64,000 nt of DNA, from assembly GCA_039198065.1 (NCBI GenBank), contig JBCCTU010000002.1, positions 310,001 through 374,000 of the forward strand, in the 5' to 3' direction. The notes beneath the pieces were generated by a model. The model worked only from the letters and a program-made list of their open reading frames with translations, searched no databases and was not told the origin of the DNA. Below are positions 1 through 5,981 of this stretch, in pieces. The stretch comes from CALHVX01 sp039198065. Its GTDB lineage: Bacteria; Pseudomonadota; Gammaproteobacteria; Pseudomonadales; Azotimanducaceae. Within the stretch, counting starts at the first letter, position 1, and each line of letters opens with the position of its first letter. The translations under genes and the position numbers were made by a program.

Positions 1-1509
1 GAGCGTCTGCCGGCCTCGGTGCTCAATCTGCGCAGCCTTGAGGGTTGGTTGAAGAAGCAGCCGGCCAACGCCGAGCGGCTCGTCTGGCAGGAGCGAGATC
101 TGCTGGCGCAGGGGGTTACGGGGCTGGATGACTTTCCCGGACGCCTTGGGATCAAGGACCTTGAGTTCCGCATTCGGTATCGGTTCGCGCCGGGTGAGAA
201 AGACGACGGTGCAACGCTCGAGATCCCCATCGGTTTGCTGAACGCCGTACCGGATGCGGCCCTCGATTGGTTGGTGCCCGGCTACTTTGAAGCGGTGTGC
301 GAGCAACGACTCAAGAGCTTGCCCAAGCAAGCGCGACGTCAGCTCGCGCCGTTGGCCGACAAGATTCCGGGAATCACTCGGTGGTTGCTGGACGAGCGCC
401 GCTATCGCCAGGGGCAGCTCACTCAGGCGCTGATTGACGCGGTCCACGCGCTGCACGACGTTCGCCTGACCGCTGCGCAGTTTCAGAGCGACACGATGGA
501 CGCGCACCTGTGCTTCAACGTACGTCTGATCGACAGTCGTGGTAAGGCGATTGCCGAGGGCCGCTCACTGCCCGCATTGCGTTCAACGGTCCAAGCGCAG
601 CTCGATGCAGACGATGGTGACAATTCACGGCCGGACTTCTGTTGTGACGGCCTGGTCGAGTATCCGAAGGCGCTCAGCGTGCCGACTGAAGTTGTAGTGC
701 GGAGCCAGGGCAGAGAACGACTGTTGTACCCGGCTTTTCGCGACGAGGGTCAAACGGTGACGCTGGATGCGGTCGTCGATCCCGAGGAAGCCGAACGCCT
801 GAACCGGCGCGGCCTCGCGCGGCTCGCGTTGCTCAGTAACGCGCCGGCGGTGCGAAAGCTTCGGCGCAGAATTCAGGACGATCGTGATCTGCAGCTGCAC
901 TACGCGACCCTGGGTCCGCGGGAGCAGCTTGAGCAACACGCACTGCTTGGTATGGCTTGGAATGCCTACTTCCGCAGCAACGCCTGGCCAGAGAACCGCC
1001 CGGCGTTTGATGATTTGATACAGCGTGGCCCGACGCTCGCGCAGTTCGCCGACGGCTGGCTGCCCGCCGCCCGGAGCGTGCTGGCGGAGCGCTTTACGCT
1101 GGTGCGGCAGGCCGAGCAGCTGACGTCGCCGGCCTTTGCATCAACTGTCGCGAACGTGCGGCGCGTGGTGGAGCGCGTGGCACCCGCAGCGCTGCTGCTG
1201 GAGCTCGGTACCAACGAGTTGACCGCTCGTGTCCGTTGGCTCACTGCTCAGCGGGTGCGCCTGGATACCTTGCAGGGTCGGGTCGAGCGCGATCGGTCGC
1301 TGCAGCAGGACCTCGACCGGTTTGAGCAACGCCTCGATTGCATCGAAGCGCACCGCGCAAGCACGGCTGCGGTTGTCGTTGACCTGTTTGTTGCGCTCGA
1401 GGAACTGCGGGTAGCGCTCTTCGCAGAGAAACTGCGTATCGGCAAGGTCTCGCCAACCCGCCTGGACCGCCAGTTCCGGGCCGTTGAGCAGCAGCTGGGC
1501 ATTGTCTGA
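1..1509 (+). CDS. hrpA: ATP-dependent RNA helicase HrpA, C-terminal part (partial)
   Basis: The reading frame is open from the first base of the window, so this is the 3' end of a larger gene; about 500 residues are visible. They match the C-terminal DUF3418-type region of the DEAH-box helicase HrpA, including the segment FPGRLGIKDLEFRIRYRF, the stretch IPIGLLNAVPDAALDWLVPGY and the following KSLPK. The helicase motor itself would lie upstream, outside the window. In known bacteria HrpA acts in the cytoplasm on structured or stalled mRNA. The C-terminus is rich in Arg, Leu and Glu and probably helical. The gene ends 214 bases before pucB and is probably unrelated to photosynthesis. The family call is firm; the start cannot be seen. 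Confidence 0.9.
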   Translation, partial: ERLPASVLNLRSLEGWLKKQPANAERLVWQERDLLAQGVTGLDDFPGRLGIKDLEFRIRYRFAPGEKDDGATLEIPIGLLNAVPDAALDWLVPGYFEAVCEQRLKSLPKQARRQLAPLADKIPGITRWLLDERRYRQGQLTQALIDAVHALHDVRLTAAQFQSDTMDAHLCFNVRLIDSRGKAIAEGRSLPALRSTVQAQLDADDGDNSRPDFCCDGLVEYPKALSVPTEVVVRSQGRERLLYPAFRDEGQTVTLDAVVDPEEAERLNRRGLARLALLSNAPAVRKLRRRIQDDRDLQLHYATLGPREQLEQHALLGMAWNAYFRSNAWPENRPAFDDLIQRGPTLAQFADGWLPAARSVLAERFTLVRQAEQLTSPAFASTVANVRRVVERVAPAALLLELGTNELTARVRWLTAQRVRLDTLQGRVERDRSLQQDLDRFEQRLDCIEAHRASTAAVVVDLFVALEELRVALFAEKLRIGKVSPTRLDRQFRAVEQQLGIV

Positions 1510-1522
1510 CCGTTAGCGATTC

Positions 1523-1576
1523 TGTCAATGTCAATTGACTGTAAATGTGTAAATACTATTTGACACCCTCTGTCAA
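1523..1576. promoter_or_regulatory. Cluster of TGTCAA/TTGACA half-sites upstream of pucBA
   Basis: TGTCAA occurs at 1523-1528, 1529-1534 and 1571-1576, and TTGACA at 1560-1565. TTGACA(1560) and TGTCAA(1571) form a perfect inverted repeat with a five-base spacer, and TGTCAATTGAC at 1529-1539 is nearly palindromic. TTGACA at 1560 could also be a -35 element, although no strong -10 follows at the ideal distance. The arrangement suggests a redox- or light-responsive operator for the antenna genes; this is inferred from position and motif. Confidence 0.55.
1548..1565. promoter_or_regulatory. Probable PpsR/CrtJ binding site (TGT-N12-ACA)
   Basis: TGTAAATACTATTTGACA fits the known PpsR/CrtJ consensus TGT-N12-ACA exactly. 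Two further TGT-N12-ACT near matches start at 1523 and 1540. PpsR/CrtJ represses puc and bch promoters under oxygen in purple bacteria. The site lies about 160 bases before pucB and overlaps the putative -35 element, as expected for a repressor. The regulator gene is not in the window. Confidence 0.6.
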
Positions 1577-1723
1577 TGGCCTTAGGTTTTTCTCGTCCAC
1601 GGGCATTTCTGTTGTTTCAAGGCGTTCAGTCCGTACAGAAATTCGGAGGGCAACACTTACTGTCCGGGCCGTACGGCCGGGATCACGCGCACGATTTGAG
1701 CGCACAGAATTGGAGACGAAACC

Positions 1724-1882
1724 ATGTCTGAAGGGGATGCAGATCGCGTTTTCCCGAGCGGTCTGACGATTCGGGAAGCAGAAGAGGTGCATAAGCACAT
1801 CATCGACGGCACGCGCGTGTTCGGCGTTATTTCAATCATTGCTCACTTACTGGCGTTCGCATTTACGCCCTGGGGAGGTTAA
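1724..1882 (+). CDS. pucB: Light-harvesting complex beta subunit (LH2 type)
   Basis: A 52-residue protein with the standard antenna beta layout. It has an acidic N-terminus, a segment EAEEVHKHIIDGTRVFG, then one membrane helix containing the AHLLAF histidine at residue 41 that ligates bacteriochlorophyll, and it ends in TPWGG. It would sit in the intracytoplasmic membrane paired with the alpha subunit. The start is supported by the upstream TGGAGA ribosome-binding site. pucA begins four bases after the stop, so the two are surely cotranscribed. LH2 rather than LH1 is chosen because pucC follows and no puf reaction-centre genes are present; an LH1 paralogue cannot be excluded. Confidence 0.9.
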   Translation: MSEGDADRVFPSGLTIREAEEVHKHIIDGTRVFGVISIIAHLLAFAFTPWGG

Positions 1883-1885
1883 GGC

Positions 1886-2029
1886 ATGAATCAGAGCAGA
1901 ATGTGGCTCGTCGTTAAGCCCGGCGTCGGTATTCCGGTGTTCCTCGGCGGTGTCGTGCTGATGTCCTTGGTTGTGCACAGCGCAATCCTTAACAACACCA
2001 CCTGGTTCCCGGCGTTCTTCGGCGGCTGA
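1886..2029 (+). CDS. pucA: Light-harvesting complex alpha subunit (LH2 type)
   Basis: A 47-residue protein. The N-terminus MNQSRMWLVVKPGVGIPVFL is typical of LH2 alpha chains. The membrane helix carries the ligand histidine (VVHSAIL, His31), and the C-terminus has the TTWFPAFF motif whose aromatic residues tune the absorbance of the B850 pigments. AGG lies just upstream of the ATG, within the end of pucB, so translation is probably coupled. In LH2 of other species the N-terminal methionine group of alpha helps bind the B800 pigment, which makes the deformylase gene further downstream notable. The family call is firm. Confidence 0.9.
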   Translation: MNQSRMWLVVKPGVGIPVFLGGVVLMSLVVHSAILNNTTWFPAFFGG

Positions 2030-2039
2030 ACCGGTTGAG

Positions 2040-2070
2040 CGGGAGGGGAGCCCGCGGCGCTTCTCCCGTT
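2040..2070 (+). terminator. Hairpin after pucA, attenuator or mRNA-stabilising stem
   Basis: CGGGAG at 2040-2045 pairs with CTCCCG at 2063-2068 around a GC-rich loop, and T-rich sequence follows from 2069. In purple bacteria a stem after pucBA commonly lets the antenna mRNA accumulate above the downstream genes. The stem is only six pairs, so the call is tentative. Confidence 0.4.
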
Positions 2071-2159
2071 TCATATTTTGGTGATCGGGTTGTTCGTTGC
2101 CTCGACCGACCCGGTCAGTCCTGTGAGACGTTGCGGACCCGTCCGCCAGGAGATTTCAG

Positions 2160-2930
2160 ATGCTGAGCACCGTTCGCGTCTACGACAGCAACGAAACCGT
2201 TGATCAGGTGATCGCGCAGCTCCGCGAGATGGGACTGCGTTCCGACACCATTCACCCCATCGGCCCGCACATGGGGCCCGCAGACAGCGTCGTGCGCGCG
2301 GCGGTGCAGTCTGAGCATCTCCCCTGGGCGTATCGGAACTTGTGCACCGGGCTGGTGGCGGAAGGACGGACGGTCCTGGTCGTCGAGCCACCGTTCGGCC
2401 AAGGTCGTCAGGTTGAATCCATCATGGATGGCTTTAACCCCCTGGCCGTGACCTTCCCGGCTGTCCGTCGCAGCAGCCCCGCGCCGCTGTCCGACTTTCT
2501 TGGCATTCCGCTGCTGAAAGAGAATCGTGCGGTCGCCCGGATGTCGCTGAGCCACAATCCGGCTCCGCTGTCATCATGGTTCGGTTGGTCAATGCTCAGC
2601 AGTAACGCAACGCCGTTTTCGTCGCGCTTTGGCATGAAGCTACTCACTCGGCCTAAAGCGAACTGGACGCAGAGCTTTGGCTTCCCGATGCTTTGGCGAC
2701 GCAAAGCCAGTTGGAATTCGAGCTTCGGCTTTCCCGTGTTAAGTCGTTCCAGCACACCGCTGTCTTCGCTTTTCGGGATGCCGCTGTTGTCTGAGAAGAC
2801 ACCAAGCGACGATAGCTTCGGATTCCCGCTGCTGAGCAGGGACGCTACACCGTTCTCGTCACGCCTGGGTTGGCCGCTGCTCACGGACGAGGCCTTCAAC
2901 GAGGACGTCGATAAGCAGGAGTCCCAGTGA
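2160..2930 (+). CDS. Photosynthesis-operon repeat protein with F-G-x-P-L-L repeats
   Basis: A 256-residue protein of unknown function between pucA and pucC. Residues 1-90 look like a small alpha/beta domain resembling the general-stress-protein-17M/YflT fold: TVRVYDSNETVDQVIAQLRE, then a GLVAEGRTVLVVEP strand. Residues 106-241 are about eight copies of a 14- to 16-residue unit with consensus [AT]P[LF]SSxFG[FMW]PLLS. No signal peptide or clear membrane helix is seen, although the repeats are rich in aromatic and leucine residues and could touch the membrane or antenna. The tail is acidic. The start has a GGAG site nine bases upstream. Position suggests a role in LH2 assembly, packing or regulation, which is inference only. 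I do not recognise a named family for the repeat. Confidence 0.8.
   Translation: MLSTVRVYDSNETVDQVIAQLREMGLRSDTIHPIGPHMGPADSVVRAAVQSEHLPWAYRNLCTGLVAEGRTVLVVEPPFGQGRQVESIMDGFNPLAVTFPAVRRSSPAPLSDFLGIPLLKENRAVARMSLSHNPAPLSSWFGWSMLSSNATPFSSRFGMKLLTRPKANWTQSFGFPMLWRRKASWNSSFGFPVLSRSSTPLSSLFGMPLLSEKTPSDDSFGFPLLSRDATPFSSRLGWPLLTDEAFNEDVDKQESQ
2475..2882 (+). repeat. Array of about eight 16-residue coding repeats
   Basis: Units begin near residues 106, 133, 149, 166, 182, 198, 214 and 228 of the protein. Each carries F/L-G followed by a hydrophobic residue, P or a substitute, then L/M-L. Units KANWTQSFGFPMLW and KASWNSSFGFPVLS are close copies, as are NATPFSSRFGMKLL and DATPFSSRLGWPLL, which suggests duplication of single units and of larger blocks. 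Confidence 0.8.
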
Positions 2931-2973
2931 CGGAGCCGGCACTCGTCATGAGAGTGCCGCGGGGGCTTGCCCC

Positions 2974-4383
2974 GTGACTGAACTGCGGCTGCGGATGGTC
3001 AGCTTCTGGGCCAACCTCAGCCCGCACCTGTTGCCCTTTGCGGATGTTGCGACACCGGATCTGCCGCTGTCGCGGCTCATGCGGTTGTCCCTGTTTCAGT
3101 TTTCCGTTGGCATGGCCATGGTGCTGCTGATGGGTACGTTGAATCGGGTGATGATCGTCGAGCTTGGGGTACCCGCTTCCCTCGTCGGCCTCATGGTTGC
3201 TGTCCCGGTGCTTGCAGCACCCTTCCGTGTACTCATTGGACATCGTTCGGACGTGCACCAATCCGCTCTCGGTTGGCGACGTACGCCGTTTATCTGGAAG
3301 GGCTCGCTATACCAGTTCGGAGGCTTTGCCATCATGCCCTTCGCGCTATTGGTGCTCGCGGGTAAGGGCGAGTCGGGGTCTTTGCCGGTGTGGATCGGGC
3401 AACTCGCCGCCGGACTATCCTTCCTCCTGGTCGGCATTGGCATCCACGTCGTACAGACCACGGGACTGGCGCTGGCGACCGACCTGACACCGGAGCGCAG
3501 CCACCCCCGCGTCGTGGGCATGATGTACGTCACCCTGCTTATCGGCATGTTGGTTTCCGGCTTGCTGTTTGGGACGGCGCTCGTGAACTTCACACCAGGA
3601 CGTCTCGTGCAGGTGGTGCAGGCTGCTGCGGTGCTGACATTGATCATCAACACCATTGCAATCTGGAAACAGGAACCCCGGCGGCGGGGAGGAGGGGCCG
3701 TTGCGTCAACAGAACCCGGCCTCAAGGAAAGCTGGCGGGCACTAAAGCAGAGCACCGCACCCCAGGTCTGGTATCTGTTGCTGGGACTCGTCGGGCTCGG
3801 AACCTTGGCCTTTGCCATGGCTGACATCCTTCTTGAACCCTTCGGCGGCCAGGTGCTGGCGCTTGACGTGTCGTCGACGACGCGCCTTACCGCGGCATAC
3901 GCGGCCGGGGGGCTCGTCGGCTACCTGGTGTCGACAACGCTCGTCGGTCGGGGTTTGAACGCTATCTTGCTCGCGGGCGCTGGGCTGTTGCTCGGCGTGT
4001 TCGGTTTTGCGGCGGTCATTAGTGCGGTCTGGCTCAGCGCCGGGCTGTTTCTACTCGGCAATGTGTTGATCGGTTTCTGTGCCGCGGTCTTCGCGCATAG
4101 CACCCTTACGGTGACCATGTCGCGCGCTCCGCGGGATCAGGCCGGGCTCGCCCTTGGCGCCTGGGGTGCGGTGCAGGCAACGTTGGCGGGTATCGCCATG
4201 GCTTGCGCTGGGGTAGGCCGTGATCTGGTGACCTGGGCCGTGGCTGAGCGTCCGACGCCGCTGTTAGTTTCGTCAACCGCGGACGGCTACCTCGTGGTGT
4301 ACGCCTTGGAAGTCGTCTTGCTGTTCGCGACGCTAGCCTTGGCGGTAATGCTTTTTCGTCGGTTCGATCGCTCGCTAGCGTGA
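2974..4383 (+). CDS. pucC: PucC-family bacteriochlorophyll delivery/antenna assembly transporter
   Basis: A 469-residue major-facilitator protein of the BCD (PucC/LhaA) family with about twelve membrane helices. Diagnostic segments are GTLNRVMIVELGVPASLVG, the loop RVLIGHRSDVHQSALGWRR and the following PFIWKGSLYQFGG. PucC proteins sit in the inner membrane and are needed for assembly of LH2, probably by handling bacteriochlorophyll. The chosen GTG start has no strong ribosome-binding site; an in-frame ATG lies at 2995. A nine-codon frame starting at ATG 2948 runs into the GTG and could couple translation. Placement after pucBA and the repeat gene supports one puc transcription unit. Confidence 0.92.
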   Translation: MTELRLRMVSFWANLSPHLLPFADVATPDLPLSRLMRLSLFQFSVGMAMVLLMGTLNRVMIVELGVPASLVGLMVAVPVLAAPFRVLIGHRSDVHQSALGWRRTPFIWKGSLYQFGGFAIMPFALLVLAGKGESGSLPVWIGQLAAGLSFLLVGIGIHVVQTTGLALATDLTPERSHPRVVGMMYVTLLIGMLVSGLLFGTALVNFTPGRLVQVVQAAAVLTLIINTIAIWKQEPRRRGGGAVASTEPGLKESWRALKQSTAPQVWYLLLGLVGLGTLAFAMADILLEPFGGQVLALDVSSTTRLTAAYAAGGLVGYLVSTTLVGRGLNAILLAGAGLLLGVFGFAAVISAVWLSAGLFLLGNVLIGFCAAVFAHSTLTVTMSRAPRDQAGLALGAWGAVQATLAGIAMACAGVGRDLVTWAVAERPTPLLVSSTADGYLVVYALEVVLLFATLALAVMLFRRFDRSLA

Positions 4384-4417
4384 CGAGACGGTGCCACAAC
4401 TGTGAGGGTGTTGAGCG

Positions 4418-4924
4418 ATGGCGGTGAGAGACGTGCTGGAGTATCCGGCTGAGCAGCTTCGTGCGGTCGCTGAACCTGTCGCTACCTTTGACAAGCAATT
4501 GTCGAGCCTGATCGCCGATCTGTCGGAGACACTTGCCGCCGGCACCGGAATTGGCCTCGCAGCTCCGCAGCTGGGCGTTCCCAAGCGTGTGCTGGCACTT
4601 ACGGACGAGCAGAACCCGTCGGCCGTTCGTGTCTTTGTTAATCCAGAAATCATCGAGGTGCAGACACCCTGCATTGTCGAAGAACGTTGTCTGTCCCTGC
4701 CGGGGTTGGTTGGCCGGGTGTTCCGCTATGCGGACGCCCGCTGTCGCTATCAAAGCGAGACCGGTGAGTGGTGCGATGACACGCTGTCGGGTATGCCCGC
4801 GGTCTGTTTACAGCACGAGCTTGAGCACCTCGACGGCCGCCTCTTCCTGGATCGGCTGTCGGCGTTCAAGCGCTGGCGCTACCATCGTGTACTGCGCCAG
4901 GGTAATGCCGACCGCGCCGCCTAG
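4418..4924 (+). CDS. def: Peptide deformylase, divergent
   Basis: A 168-residue metallohydrolase that would remove the formyl group from N-terminal Met in the cytoplasm. All three deformylase motifs are present: GIGLAAPQ (motif 1), ERCLSLPG in place of the usual EGCLS (motif 2), and QHELEHLDG in place of HExDH (motif 3). The Cys and two His metal ligands and the catalytic Glu are kept. The Gly-to-Arg and Asp-to-Glu changes mark it as divergent from the housekeeping enzyme, so it may be a second copy. It starts 34 bases after pucC on the same strand. A special role in N-terminal processing of antenna polypeptides is possible but unproven. Confidence 0.85.
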   Translation: MAVRDVLEYPAEQLRAVAEPVATFDKQLSSLIADLSETLAAGTGIGLAAPQLGVPKRVLALTDEQNPSAVRVFVNPEIIEVQTPCIVEERCLSLPGLVGRVFRYADARCRYQSETGEWCDDTLSGMPAVCLQHELEHLDGRLFLDRLSAFKRWRYHRVLRQGNADRAA

Positions 4925-5060
4925 CCCGAAGACGCCTGGGGGTACCTCCGTCGACCGACGTGTCAGGCTTCTTTTTCGGCCGCGTACCCACTAAGCTCCC
5001 GGTTGAGGGGTTGTTGAGGCAAAGTTCGGATGCCGGTTCCTGGGAACCTGAGGCCGAGTT

Positions 5061-5795
5061 GTGGTGGGTGAGGGGATGGCTGCTGGTGCGCTTCCGTCCT
5101 ACCGCGATACCGGTCAACGGGTGCAGCGCGCCATGTACCCACCTACGCCGATGGGGCTGGGGGCGCTTCGACTGCGCTACAGCATAGAACAGGCTCGGTG
5201 TCTTCGGGGCGATCTCGTTGACTACTTTGTTCTTGCAGAACACTACGCCTGCTTTTACGTCGCCGATGTGTCGCGCCTTGGGCCGACATCAGCCTTCGTA
5301 CCCGTGCTCCTAAAGAACCTTTCTCGAAGGCTGCGTCGCGAGTATCGACGCAGCATGCTCGATGCGCCGGAAGAGGCGCTTGCCTGGTTTCAGCAAGGTC
5401 TTGGCAGCTATGGCATCACGGAACCGGTGTCGATGTTTCTGGGTATCGCACCTCTTCGTGGTGAGATCTTTCGTTATGCGGCGGTGGGATCGACACCCCT
5501 TGCGCTGTTGGCAACACCTCGGGGACGCTTCGTGCTTGACGCTACCTCGGATCAATCGACAGAAATTCCGGGTAACTCTGCCCAGGCTCTTCAGTCACGA
5601 CCTGCGCCGCTAGCACCGGGCGATGCGTTGGCGGTGTTTACCGGCCCAGCAACGGATTCCGCCAATTCCCACCACGCGGTGGTTCGAGAGGCGTTGCTGA
5701 GCCCTGCCGCATCCTTTGCTGAGCAGTGGCAGGCTCTTCTGCCATCCGGGGAACTTGACTGCGATCGCACGGCCCTCTTCGTCGAACGTGTTTGA
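5061..5795 (+). CDS. SpoIIE-like PP2C phosphatase domain protein, degenerate
   Basis: A 244-residue soluble protein. The region from about residue 36 follows the SpoIIE/RsbU phosphatase pattern: RCLRGDLVDYFVL corresponds to the usual GDyyDff segment, and FYVADVSRLGPTSAFVPVLL to the GDVsGhGvpAA segment. The second metal-binding motif reads ADVSRLG instead of GDVSGHG, so one Asp remains but the glycines and His are lost. The C-terminal half keeps strand patterns such as PLALLATPRGRFVL and the late loop PLAPGDALAVFTGPATD, where active enzymes have Gly-Asp and a final Asp. Activity may be weak or lost. GTG at 5061 has GAGG upstream; ATG at 5076 is an alternative. A role upstream of the STAS protein of the chemotaxis operon is conceivable. 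Confidence 0.6.
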   Translation: MVGEGMAAGALPSYRDTGQRVQRAMYPPTPMGLGALRLRYSIEQARCLRGDLVDYFVLAEHYACFYVADVSRLGPTSAFVPVLLKNLSRRLRREYRRSMLDAPEEALAWFQQGLGSYGITEPVSMFLGIAPLRGEIFRYAAVGSTPLALLATPRGRFVLDATSDQSTEIPGNSAQALQSRPAPLAPGDALAVFTGPATDSANSHHAVVREALLSPAASFAEQWQALLPSGELDCDRTALFVERV

Positions 5796-5981
5796 CTGTT
5801 AACGCTGCCGCATTCCTGCCGTCCAACCTGCGATTGCTCGTCAAAAAACCGGCTGCGTGGACGGTGTCGCAGATCACGAAACTGATCAGACGCGCGAGAT
5901 TTCCCGTCTACACTTGTTTGAGTACATAACTGTCGGCCGCGCGCTGCGTGGGCTCAGCAAGGACTCTGGGAGATCCGTTCC

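Noticed and set aside
2948..2977. Nine-codon frame before pucC as a separate gene
   Set aside because: Too short and not conserved-looking; at most a coupling leader.
5796..5981. Sigma-28 flagellar promoter before the chemoreceptor
   Set aside because: I looked for TAAA-N15-GCCGATAA and found no acceptable match.
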